A stretch of 64,000 nt of DNA, from contig CAUYUJ010021170.1 in the NCBI GenBank assembly GCA_963575745.1, positions 1,036,801-1,100,800 of the forward strand, given 5' to 3'. A program made the position numbers and the translations under genes. The notes beneath the pieces were generated by a model. The model made no database searches, was not told where the DNA came from, and saw only the letters and a program-made list of their open reading frames with translations. Shown here in pieces: positions 21,216 through 31,199 of this stretch. This DNA comes from Prorocentrum cordatum. Taxonomy: Eukaryota; Sar; Dinophyceae; Prorocentrales; Prorocentraceae. Within the stretch, counting starts at the first letter, position 1, and each line of letters starts with the position of its first letter.

Positions 21216-21527
21216 AGATAATAAAACATATTAATAAAAAGAAAACTTGCTGGTTTAGCTTGAAACATCCTTGAGACATCCTTGAAACATTGCTCGTTTC
21301 GTTTGAGTCTGCCTCCCAAAATTATTGGTTTCGCTTGACACATCCTGAAAAGTGTGATCGCTTCGCTTGATGTTGCTATATCAACATCCCTTGATGTTGC
21401 TATCTCAACGTAGCGTTCCGAGGTGATAATGAAGTTCGGCCTCAGCGCTCGCCGCCCAATTTGAATTTTGTATAGGGCGACGATAATCAACTCTAAACAC
21501 TGAAGGGGGGGGGGGGGGGCTTTATTA
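21216..21527. repeat. diverged 36-bp repeats and poly-G run
   Basis: Contains diverged GCTTGA.ACATCC units to about 21,370, two copies of TTGATGTTGCTAT, a partial copy of the 237-bp unit (GATAATGAAGTTCGG) and a run of about 17 G at 21,507-21,523. The run lies directly after the stop of the HGT-motif frame as read on the minus strand. No coding region. Confidence 0.6.
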
Positions 21528-22454
21528 TCATCGGCATGCGGTTAGGCGGAGCTCATATAACACCATCTGGGATGGTTCACTGACAAACTGATCGGGCGAG
21601 CCCTTGATGATTATACGCTTCGCATAGAAAACGATCTCCGCAGTTGCCCAGATGCCATCTCCAAAAGTCTCCTCGGCAACAGAATAATGAGTGCGTGTGG
21701 AAGGACTGTTGGTGCAAGGAAAAGAATACACACCAACCTATTTCTGCTCAGTGCTTCCTCCGTAGCGAGGGCTCGATGAAAGCAACTGATGGCCCTCCAA
21801 AATCGAATGGAGAGCGGTCACAGACGTGCCATGAGATCGTCTGCTCCAGCCTGAGGACGGGTCTTGGACCTCCCTAAGCTTCTCTTCCGTTACGTGGAAG
21901 GGCAAAGTGAGCTGCACGCAGTGATTGACGCCCGCCCTGTGGGTCTTCGTGGACAACTTTGCCCAATTCAGGCGATCAGCAACGGTGGCCTTTGGGTCTT
22001 CACGCGACCGATCGGCCTTAATAACAAAGAAACGTACCCAATTGGGATACAAATAATTAGGTTCCAAGACCGGGGTCTTCGTGGACGTGCGCAGCATCTG
22101 GAAACCTAGCTGCGCCTCTCCAGCGGCGTGAACTTGGATCATGCCGAACTCTTTGCTGCGGGCCGGGTTTTCCCCTTTGGCCACGAGTGCAACGCGGCCC
22201 TCCTCCCCTGGGCAAGCATTACCAGGCATCATGGGTCTGTAAAGCTCACCGCTCGCTACAGTGAGCGGTCGGGAGAAATTATAAAGAACTGGTTCCGTGT
22301 CCAGCGCACTACTATAGGGCAACTTCTTAACTTTCTGATATAGCTGATGCACCGGCCAATCTTGTTCCCAAAAAGGCAGGGACATCAGGACTGCCGCCCG
22401 GTTTAACGCGCTGTGGGAATCTGTATGTATTGCTGAGTTTGGTTCCTTTGCCAA
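21528..22454 (-). pseudogene. HGT-motif ADP-ribosyltransferase-like domain, one internal TAG
   Basis: Open from 22,454 to TAG at 21,738-21,740 and then in the same frame to TGA at 21,528: about 308 codons in all. The last 110 residues read SHGTSVTALHSILEGHQLL, then, after the TAG, GVYSFPCTNSPSTRTHYSVA, FGDGIWATAEIVF and LYELRL. An HGT followed by an Leu-x-x-Ile-Leu-x-x-Gly helix and a later GVY strand is the layout of ADP-ribosyltransferase-fold proteins such as RNA 2'-phosphotransferase and PARP-like domains. I infer that fold; substrate and activity are unknown. The preceding 200 residues (SRPLTVASGELYRPMMPGNA) are unrecognised. It is the last frame before the AT-rich spacer, so it may be the C-terminus of the first coding block. 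Confidence 0.45.
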
Positions 22455-22981
22455 CAGGGCATTTCAAGCGGAGAGCTTCCTCCGCCGCTTCTCCAGGCGT
22501 CTTAGCATCCTGTGCGCCCTTCGCAGGAGCAAGAGCGGGGCCGCGGGGCGGCTGGGCCGCCCGCGCCACAGCAACGTCACCCGAGGCGGCTGGGCCGCCG
22601 GTTACAGCAACAGATGCTGCCTTCTTCAACTCCTCCATGGCCGGGCGCATATGCTGATCATTTTGCACTCCTTCATCTGGCAGTCGAAGGCGTTTCCCCT
22701 TCGGGGGCATTCCCGGACAAAAGGGCCGACATCTCGGCAAGAAGTAATGGTTACCTTGCCGCGGGAACAAGTCTGTATGTGCATTCCCTTGCTTAAGAAA
22801 CTCAATGGACTCAACGGAGCAATTGGAATGAATAGCTCCGTCCCCTGACCCGTCTTGGACGGTAGGGAATCCAATGGGGTTCGAAGCTGTTCGAAAAGGA
22901 CGAGCGTTGAGCACAGACTTGGGCACATTGTTCTCCTGTTCTCCGTGGGGCTCCAGTCTTGCCAGCGCATGACTAGCTCAT
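22327..22981 (-). CDS. unrecognised linker frame
   Basis: Frames of about 200 codons with no known motif. The first part (TIDELVMRWQDWSP) connects to 22,982 in a neighbouring frame. The main frame from 22,926 holds FPTVQDGSGDG, whose DNA is one of the small hairpins, a basic patch PPKGKRLRLPDEG and an Ala/Pro linker with hairpins at 22,546 and 22,585. It ends by overlapping the frame of the next domain. Confidence 0.35.
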
Positions 22982-24601
22982 CTATGGTAGCCTCTTCCAA
23001 CGTATAACCATCGGCTCTTTTCTTCGTCGATGTGTTCCCCCCCTGAACGGCTGGGCCGCCGGAGGGTTGACAAAAAATAATACGGCGAGTATAGCTGTGT
23101 GCTCAGCGCGCATCTCGGCCGCCTTAGCTTTCGCCATCTGTCCGTCCTTGTCCACCTTATAGTCGTTATGTTCCGACTGAAAGTGGTAGAAATCTCCTTG
23201 TGGGTGCTGCAGTTTGCGATGAAGGCAAGCACCGTCAAGAATCATGATGCGCGGGAATTCTCCCACAGCTTTGTAGTCTTCAATCCGACGATTCATTCGA
23301 GCCCGGACAATGGTGGCAACATTGTCCCACATACGGCTAACGCAGCCTCCGGCTGACCTCCAGCACCTCTGGCCCCCGCCAATGTACATGATCTCAATCG
23401 CTCCATCGGCCGGGCGAGAAACCGCATCGTCTACAAGGCGCTCAGCTGCCTCCACCATTACTCGAAGGGTTCCAGCGAATAGTGTTGGATTTTCCTGTCG
23501 CTTCCCCTCCGCGCCAACTCCAATCAAATCACCGGTCGGGTCAACAATGTCATTAAAGTCCCAAAATCTGAAACGCAGCGGCGTATGAATCCCTTTCTGG
23601 TAGTTCTGGTGCTCTGACCATTTGTGTTTCTGTGCCGCTTCCCGAAGATCGGGAGCCATGCGGCCGCTCATGATCTTACAGGAAATGCCATGGACGTAGT
23701 CTTGCAGAAAGAATTGAGGGACGTTGCTATTCGTGGCTTTCCCGGACGGACTCCGAAACGCGATCGTGGCATCAGAGACAATATGGATGGAACAACATCA
23801 AAACTTGTACTGCCGATGATCCATCAAGCACCACGGGTGGAAGAAGTCCTTAACATATTCGCCTGCGGCCATCATGACCGCAACGTCCTCGCCAACAAAA
23901 GGAATCCATGAATGTCCATTCTTGTGGGCAATCTCACTTATAGCCTGGCACTTCTCAAGGAACGACAATTTGCATGCCCAGGCCTTCAACCGAGAGTCTG
24001 TAATATCAACATAAAGCTGAAGAATCTCGGACACTCGAGAGCCCCATTCTTGCGTTGGCGGCTTGGGGCCCGCAGCAACCCCCCCCCTCAACCAATGGTA
24101 GTCGAGGACGTTCCAGGGCCCCCGCCCAAGATAGGGCGGGCCATTTCCCTCGTCACCCACTGCCGTCGACCCCGCATCCGGGGGCCCACCTCCGCCGCCG
24201 CCCCCAGGGAGGTCACCGGAAGGAGGAGGGTTTCCAATGGGGGAGCCGCCTGGGCCGGGCGGGGCACCTCCACCGCCGGCTGGGCCGGGGGGGGAGCCAC
24301 CGCCCGCCCCGCCATCGGCTTGGCCGGGCGGGGCAGCCGGCTTCGAGGGTGATCCAGCGGATGATCCGCCAGCAGCCTGCCGACCAGCCCCAGGGTTGCC
24401 CAAAGGCCTACGTGGGTCAGACCAAGCCGAAGGATGCGCCATGGCGATGTTCGCTTGGTAGCTCGCCGAACCGACTGGGCCGGTCGACGTCTCCGCTCCC
24501 AAGCGTGGCCTTTTCGGCGCCTTGTCGGGGCCCTCCTCTGGGTAGTTAGGAGGGCCCTCAGGGGGCGCCTCAAGGCGTTGCTGTTCGGGACCCTCGGGCA
24601 A
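22982..24601 (-). CDS. unrecognised frame with one internal TGA
   Basis: Two open stretches (24,601-23,798 and 23,797-22,982) are in the same frame, separated only by TGA at 23,798-23,800, and together make about 540 codons. The first 150 residues are Pro/Gly-rich linker. The rest looks globular: VSEILQLYVDITDSRLKAWA, SRMWDNVATIVRARMNRRIE, PRIMILDGACLHRKLQ. No family is recognised. It continues the previous block after a frameshift near 24,600 (the overlapping frame loses composition there). The simplest reading is that this is part of the same long polyprotein downstream of the methyltransferase-like domain. Confidence 0.5.
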
Positions 24602-26572
24602 AGATGGCCTTTCTCCAGCAACGACTGGGTCGTGCTGGCCAGCCTCAGCCTCTGCGTCTGGCGGGGCGCGTGTGGCTTTTCAATCGAACCAGCACCGTCT
24701 TCAAGGCCATCACTCGCGAGCCATTCCTCCAGGTCGCATGGGCGCGTCCACCTAGGTGCTGCCTTGCGCCAGGCCACAGCCTGCTGCGGGGAAGACTCAA
24801 AATAATTGGCTCTGGCTGAATCGGTGAGAGCCTCCTCAACAACATGCACGGGCAAGTAAGGTCTGCCCTTGGCAACAGGCAGATCATACATTGTACCCTG
24901 GCCGTCCCCAGTGGCTCTGCCACGGGGCGGTGCATGTGGCGAAGGGCCCCAGATGTTCAACCACAAAACGGGAGCACCTTCCGCCTTGCTGTCCTTCACT
25001 GGGACGCTCACAGAATCACAATACATCGTCCTCCGCCGAATGGCTGGGCCAACGGTGGGGCCCACGACCTCTCCCTTTTCGAGGGTTCGGGCAGGACGTC
25101 GAGTCTCTCCCGGTTCATTCGTGCACAATCTGCAGGCCAGCTTCGTCATTTCATCAGGGTATGACTGGAAGTAAGTACCCTCAGGAATCTGGTCAACTTT
25201 TGGGGGGGCACAATCAAAACGGCATGTTGCCATTCTGTCGAATGTCGTCAAATGGGCGATCCACGGATCCTGTGAGACTCGAGAAAATAGACGCTCAAAA
25301 ATCGTTTGGGAAGTGTCGGCTAAATCTGCCTTCCGTGCGGTAACGACTTGGTCGTCCCGCATGTATAATATATTGTGTCTCCACATCGTGAAGCGCCAAC
25401 TCCATCCCCGTTTGCGTACGGACTTAATGTCCCCGGCGTAACTAGGCCTGGACCGTTCGGTCTTGCCAGGAAAGCAACGAAAGATGGGTCTCTCCTCGCG
25501 GGGACTATATTTCCCCTGTGAAGAGACAGCTGTCTTCTTAGCAGGCTTGCTGTCTTCAGTGGCAGCGGAGGCGGCTCTCTTGCGAGCTGCGATCTCCTCT
25601 GCGTGAATCTCAACGCCACCCTCCATTTCGATGTCAACATTCATCACGACATCACTGGGACTAAAAGGGTCAGCCGTCTCCCCGGCCGGCTGGACCGGCG
25701 GGGCGACGCCCCTGCTCGGCTGGGCCGATGGGGGCGCCTTTCGAATTGGATTGGAAGGAGCCTTTCCTTTAGGATCGATCGGAGGTTCTTCCTCCTCAGG
25801 CAACTCAGGAGGGTGTTCATGCATAATATCATCCGAGCAAACCGAAGCCATATCCTCCCCCGACGGCTTAGCCGCTGGGGTATCCAGCGGTTGGCACATG
25901 GGTTTGGCCAATGACCAATCGGGCACGCGGGGGCGGCGGCAAGCAAGGCCCGCACGGCCGCAACGAGGCGGCCGCGCGGTCCGAGGGGGAGCCAGCCGCT
26001 GGGCAGCCCGCGCAAGCTCTGGAGACAAAACGGCAGCGGCACATATGGAATCAGAGGATGCGACGGGGCGACGACGAGACGACAGCATGCACTCCGCGGC
26101 ACGAGCAACAACAATGTGAACCTGTTTGGCGAAGGCATCCGTGTAATCTTCCGCTGACTTACACTCCCTTCCTCTGGCCTCAACATGCTCATTCGTGCCA
26201 TTACACTTGCGCTCAAGTCCCTCCGTCACGTCGTGAGATGTGGATGCAATCGTCCAAAGCTTCTTCATGAAATTACCCTTCCTGTCCCTCGATCCATATG
26301 CACACCCATGCAAAGCCGTCTTGACAAACTCAAGTTCTCTCATGAACTCTTTTCACCTGGGGATCCCTCCAGAAATTACACTGAGTTGGCCACTCAAGGC
26401 AAACAGTGCCCCCCGCTTTGTGCGCAGCACGGGCAATCTCGCGGAAATTCCAAAACAAGTATCTGAAGTCTGTCCTTATACCTCGAAGCCTACGCATCGC
26501 TCCATGGTTTCCAGTACGTAAATAATGGGCTTCGTTCGTATATTGCCAGGGGGAACCTCCTGTACAGGGCAC
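24088..26572 (-). pseudogene. C5-methyltransferase-like domain (frameshifted) with an unrecognised C-terminal extension
   Basis: One shift near 26,572 brings in PCTGGSPWQYTNE, which has the position and Pro-Cys of the catalytic motif IV of cytosine-5 methyltransferases. GGTVCLEWP follows (motif VI-like Glu). A second shift near 26,340 continues with FVKTALHGCAYGSRDRKGNF and MKKLWTIAST, the phage-type target-recognition side, and KCNGTNEHVE. Together with motif I at the end of the preceding frame these give a class I methyltransferase order I-IV-VI-VIII. The methyltransferase part is about 250 residues. The remaining 600 codons of the frame (to 24,088) contain Pro-rich linkers with many hairpins and a segment YLPVHVVEEALTDSARANYF that I do not recognise. 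Two frameshifts make it a pseudogene. Whether it ever methylated DNA is inference. Confidence 0.6.
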
Positions 26573-29462
26573 AGAGCCCCATAACGTTGTGTTTTCCTCT
26601 GAACGTCTTTATGTCATTCAGAGCCAACCTTCGTCCCTTATCGGTTCTCATATCTTCCTTCTCCGTGTGCCGTATTACCTTGCACGAATTGTCGACAAAA
26701 TACTTGGGGTTTCCGATCCTGCTCTGAGGGCCACAACAATATTCTAACAAGAGTCGATCCCCGGTCCACTGGGTGGCCGGGGCGCAATCGTCCCGGATCC
26801 AGAATTCCGTCCAGCCAGTCCATCTACTTGGGTGATAGTCGCCATCGCTGGAATCGCCATTATCTTCGTCGTGCCAACTATCCGCGCGGTCAATGTTCAA
26901 ACCATGTCGGGTATTGATTGCATAGGTACGACGTCGATCATCTAACCTATCCGGGTCAACTGGGCAATCATTATTTACGGGCGTAAACGTGACAAGTCTG
27001 GGAACGAAGTGCCATCGTTTAAGACTCTGTCCATGTTTTGTCCATTGACCCCTCCTTGTCTGGAAACCAGCAGCAGCAGCAGGCGGAAGGTGCGGAAGAA
27101 GAAGGTTGTAACCGAGCAAGTCTTCTCCTTGCTCGGCGTTAACTGGCTCAAAGCTCGACCGTTCTTCACGCATTTCTTCTGACAGATTCGATGAACCGGA
27201 TTCGCTTCCACTGTCAGTTATGGCAAACATCGCTCTCATCTCAATCTCCTCCATTGACCTGGGTTTATCGGAGCTTCTCCAGAAACCTTCTTGCCTCGTA
27301 ACAGGAGTAGTTGCACTTGCTTCCACGGCTCGGCCGGGCACATTCGCCGCCACAGCTTGGCCGGGGGCATTCGCCACCGCGGCTTGGCCGGGGGCGGCCT
27401 CGGTTGCAGCCGGGCGCTGGCCGCCGTCGGGTGCCGCTGGAATATTGATGGGCTTAGAAGAGCGCACAGCGGACTTACCCTTGTTGGGGCGCTTCTTTTT
27501 CTTGTTCATCTTCTTGCTAGGTACAACAGCTCCTCTCCACAAGGCCGAACTCGGACCTAAGCGGGGCTTCAGAATCCCCCCGGGTTTCAGGGGGGGGCCG
27601 TCTGAAAACGTCGAATCTAAATAGTCTTGGCACCGCTTGGCTGTCCCAAACTTAGGAGTCACGACGTTGACAACATATAACACCTTGACCCAGGCCAAAG
27701 GGTCTGTGAACCTCTTCGTTCCAATGTCGGCGGCCTCATTTTGAATCCGTTCGCATTGAAGCTCAAAGATACCTCGAGAAAACTGTTCAGACACTGCAGC
27801 AGCGTCAATGCGAGGAGTTCGCGGAAGGTGCATTAGCTTCATGGACCCTCCGGCTTTGATGACCTTGCAAACTGCCTGGTTATCTTCTAAGAATAAACAA
27901 CGTATGTGTCGTCCAAGCAATATTTCCCATAGCGGAAGGGCTGCTAGCAGCTCTTTTCGCAGGGCAAGGTCGGCAGCCGCAATTTCGGCCTCAAGACTAC
28001 GATGGGAAACGCATGTCTGTCTCTGAGATCCCATAGATTGTCCAGCCCTGGTGTATGGGCCCCAAATTGCTTGATAACTGGCACTCGTGCTCCTGTGTGT
28101 TCGGATGTCACTGGCCAGATCCGCATCAGAGTATTGCGTCAACAAGACATCCTCCATTCTATCACCTACCCATGAGGACATGCGGAACTGAGAGGTACAC
28201 TTGATGCAACAAATGAGGCGGGAAAGATCCATGTCTTGTTGCTCTGTCCACAAGGTAATGCAACTGGCCGCGTGGCAAACGGCGCGGAGCAGGTCGCATC
28301 GAACCACTCTCGCACCGTAAAGGATCTTCATCAAGACTTTCGCCGCGATGGGCTGGGGCACTCCCGACTGGGTCGGTGGCTCCGAATCATTGGGGCTGGC
28401 CGCTGCGGCGTCAAGGCCGTGCACTACGATTTCTTGATCTGGGGGCCCTACGTCAACTTTGATGTGCAACGTTGAGGCTATTGCCTTCTCTGCAGGAGAG
28501 CAAACCTCACCTCCAGGGCCGCCCTGGCCGTCCTCCAGATCGGCAAGTTCAGGGCCAAACGGAGTACCTGCAGCGGGAAAAGTAGCTGGATCAGTATCTG
28601 TGAGTTGTGCGTATAAAGCGACACAGGATTGGAAGAATTCGGTCATGTCGTACTCTATAACTCTAGCCTGTTTGGGTTCTCTCGGTTGGTATGGGTCAGA
28701 CGGCTGGGCCGTCGAGTGGCCCCCCGGTTCCTCCTCATCCTTCTCGTCTGGGACGGAAGCGTTCTTCTTGGCATTAGGAGGCGGCGGGTCCAGAGTCGCG
28801 GGCAACCCACCTTGCCACTCGACAAACTGCGTAGACAGCCGATGTTCACAACCCAAATATCGTCCGACCGCGGTCGGAGGATCTATCTCTATGCCTTTCG
28901 GGCAATTGGGAGATGGGGTGTGTAATAACACCCAACCTTGAGCTAGCTTGTCTGCAGGGCCAGCCAGCTTAAAATCGTCAACGTAAATGATCACGAATAG
29001 CTGCAATTCTTCATGAAAGTCGCAGCTGCGCCACGGGCTACATGTTATAAAACCTTTAGCCGTAACGTGCCCTTCGCAGCGTTGCTCCCAATATCCCCCT
29101 GAATCATGGTGCCCGTGTAAAGATGAAATCAACGGGCATACGGGATTGCGCATATGCGACCAGGACTCGTGCCACTCATCACGGGGCAGGAATACCCACG
29201 TCGGGGTGCCGCCCAACTTGAATTGAGTGTAAGCCTGACGGGCGTCAGCTTGTTCAATACTATGGCCTTCAAAGAGCCCGTTGGCGTCAGCTGCTTTGCT
29301 GGCCTGCGTTGTAGCAGGACTGCTGGGAAGTTCTTGAACTAAATCAACGTCTCTATTCTGATCTCTCACGCTCGAGCCATCGACCACTACCCGACCTTTA
29401 GATTTACCATCTTTGTGTCCCAGTGGCAACTCTGAATTCTTTTCGACAAGAATTGCGAACAA
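26490..29462 (-). CDS. reverse transcriptase - RNase H - start of methyltransferase-like domain
   Basis: 990 codons, with no ATG needed because the frame continues from upstream. RT: SIEQADARQAYTQFKLGGTP at 68-87 (catalytic Asp of motif A), the palm, then YVDD at 160-163 (motif C). This is the dinoflagellate type of copia RT. RNase H: YSDADLAS at 444-451, LEAEIAA at 490-496, LEDNQAVCKV at 525-534 and EAADIGTK at 576-583, covering all acidic positions of the family. After a Lys-rich and Ala/Pro linker comes a new domain starting at about 885 with LLLEYCCGPQSRIG at 904-917, an S-adenosylmethionine motif-I-like loop. The frame then runs out of register at 26,572 because of a frameshift. RT and RNase H active-site residues are all present, so the enzymes decayed by interruption, not by active-site loss. 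Confidence 0.85.
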   Translation of the reverse strand: MFAILVEKNSELPLGHKDGKSKGRVVVDGSSVRDQNRDVDLVQELPSSPATTQASKAADANGLFEGHSIEQADARQAYTQFKLGGTPTWVFLPRDEWHESWSHMRNPVCPLISSLHGHHDSGGYWEQRCEGHVTAKGFITCSPWRSCDFHEELQLFVIIYVDDFKLAGPADKLAQGWVLLHTPSPNCPKGIEIDPPTAVGRYLGCEHRLSTQFVEWQGGLPATLDPPPPNAKKNASVPDEKDEEEPGGHSTAQPSDPYQPREPKQARVIEYDMTEFFQSCVALYAQLTDTDPATFPAAGTPFGPELADLEDGQGGPGGEVCSPAEKAIASTLHIKVDVGPPDQEIVVHGLDAAAASPNDSEPPTQSGVPQPIAAKVLMKILYGARVVRCDLLRAVCHAASCITLWTEQQDMDLSRLICCIKCTSQFRMSSWVGDRMEDVLLTQYSDADLASDIRTHRSTSASYQAIWGPYTRAGQSMGSQRQTCVSHRSLEAEIAAADLALRKELLAALPLWEILLGRHIRCLFLEDNQAVCKVIKAGGSMKLMHLPRTPRIDAAAVSEQFSRGIFELQCERIQNEAADIGTKRFTDPLAWVKVLYVVNVVTPKFGTAKRCQDYLDSTFSDGPPLKPGGILKPRLGPSSALWRGAVVPSKKMNKKKKRPNKGKSAVRSSKPINIPAAPDGGQRPAATEAAPGQAAVANAPGQAVAANVPGRAVEASATTPVTRQEGFWRSSDKPRSMEEIEMRAMFAITDSGSESGSSNLSEEMREERSSFEPVNAEQGEDLLGYNLLLPHLPPAAAAGFQTRRGQWTKHGQSLKRWHFVPRLVTFTPVNNDCPVDPDRLDDRRRTYAINTRHGLNIDRADSWHDEDNGDSSDGDYHPSRWTGWTEFWIRDDCAPATQWTGDRLLLEYCCGPQSRIGNPKYFVDNSCKVIRHTEKEDMRTDKGRRLALNDIKTFRGKHNVMGLCALYRRFPLAIYERSPLFTYWKPWSDA

Positions 29463-29513
29463 ACGACCAAAGTGGGCAGTCTGCCCTTCGAGTTCTGCAA
29501 CAACATCGGAATA

Positions 29514-30667
29514 TTATCTGACGCCTTTCTCGTCCCACGTACCTATGTCTCGCAATCTGTCCCATTCCTTTCTCAAGGCAGCCTGGGCATCTTGATTAGC
29601 CTGGGCCTCAAATTTGGAAACGGAGCGAGCTACAGCGGCATCAATCCTAGCATGCTGCCATTCGCTGGGAAGTTGAAAAGGCTCGTCAACAGTCGAAATG
29701 AGATCAGTCAAAGGTTTGTAAAAATAATCCATTTCAGATCTTCCCTTTTCAGGGTGACTAGGCATTGGGGCCGAGCTGGGTTGCAGCGGCATTCGAGGCA
29801 CGCTTCGCCGCGACGCGGCGGCCGCCGGACCCAAGGTCAGGCTTGCCTGTTGCGTCACCTCAGATTCATCGTCGGATAGCGGGCCCCTGCCGGCTGGGCC
29901 GGAGGGAACGCCGCCACGTGCCATGGTGCCACCGTGCCAAGTTTGCTTCCACCATGCATCCTTATCATCCGAAAGATAGTCGTCGGAGTCATCCTCCTCA
30001 GAGGGTTCGGTGGCTACAGCCGCGGCTTGGCCGCCCTGCTCCGCCTGACGTCGGAATCGCTCAATTGCCCGCGGCGCGGCTCTTCTTGCCTTTGGATGCG
30101 TCGCAAAGTATGCAGCGTCCTCTTCAGAGAGTGGACGAACCGCGGGCGGCTGGGCCACTGCGGGCTCGGGCGGAGCTGGCGGATCTTCCGCGCCCAAGCC
30201 TATATCACGCAGGAGGGCAAGACAAGGGCCGGGATCGCCTATACCACTGAATCCTCTCTTCTCGGCCTTGCATTGCTCAGCGGCTTGTCGGCGTTGGGCC
30301 TGATCATGTTGAACCGGCGTCCAGGATGAATTCCAGGATTGGTGGATCCAGGCAATTTCTTCAGCCATGGAGCACCGCATTTAGGATCTGGATCGGTGGC
30401 CCATATACGGGCCACGGGAACGTAGTCGGGACCATAATACAGTACAGCCCGTATGCTGCACGTCTTGCGACGACCTGTCAACGGGTGCTTTTAAGTCAAC
30501 TCCTCTTTCGTTAGGCCGACGACAATGCGCCTGTCTTCATAGTATTCCATCGTATCAAGGTTCTGAGTTGTGCGAGCAAGGAGCTGCCCTTTCCCGGGAA
30601 CTCTCTCGCGGCTTGGCCGCTGAGAAGTTAGATTGTCGATCCAAACGATACTCAATATGTGCGAGAC
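29514..30667 (-). CDS. integrase-RT linker and N-terminal edge of reverse transcriptase
   Basis: The main frame, 30,380-29,514 (288 codons), is Ala/Pro/Gln-rich at first (FSGIGDPGPCLALLRDIGLG), then acidic, and ends with AALRKEWDRLRDIGTWDEKG, the conserved entry to the copia reverse transcriptase domain. The frame is cut by TAA at 29,514-29,516, but the same frame continues for 17 codons after it and joins the large polymerase frame, so this is a nonsense mutation inside RT, not a gene end. Upstream (30,481-30,380) a shifted frame carries LYYGPDYVPVARIWATDPD, probably part of the same linker. Confidence 0.6.
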
Positions 30668-31199
30668 CTAACTTCTGATCTTCATCTTCGCCTCGACGAG
30701 AGTCTCGCTGCGGGCCCCGACCATCAATCGCCGCAGGCTCGTCATCCACACATAAACCCCCGGACCGTCATCATCGTCTGAATCGGCCTCGGAGTCTGGT
30801 GGCGGAGCGCCCTCGCCTCCTCGAGGAGGCGGTGGCATAATTATGGCGGGATCCTCTGCGCAAAAAGGATGGACCGATTGCGCCCCTGTCCCCTGCCCCG
30901 AACCGTCTGGGACGGCCGCGGCCTCGCCGGCTGGAGGGATCGTAACGGATCGCACTTCGGTCATAGCCTGCTCGCATGCTTTCCTCACAGGGAAATGAAG
31001 GGATTTGGTCCTCAGCAGTGACATTCAAGATGTTGCTGTAGACTTGATCGGACTTCTCTATGGCGGGTCGCTTACGCTCGGGCGTGCGCCCTGATTCCAT
31101 GTTGAGCCCATCTAGCTGTCTTAGCGGCGCAACATAGCTCTCTGGGCCAACCATCCCCCCCGCGTTGTGCACATTCCCTAGGTATAACCCAGGGGCCAT
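30668..31199 (-). pseudogene. integrase C-terminal region / linker, frameshifted
   Basis: Starts with YLGNVHNAGGMVGPESYVAP in the frame of 31,199 and shifts near 31,000 to a second frame with LHFPVRKACEQAMTEVRSVT, a Pro-rich patch and an acidic patch (SEADSDDDDGPG). Sequences of this kind follow the catalytic core in copia integrases. The hairpin at 30,904 lies here. No catalytic residue can be assigned. Confidence 0.45.
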
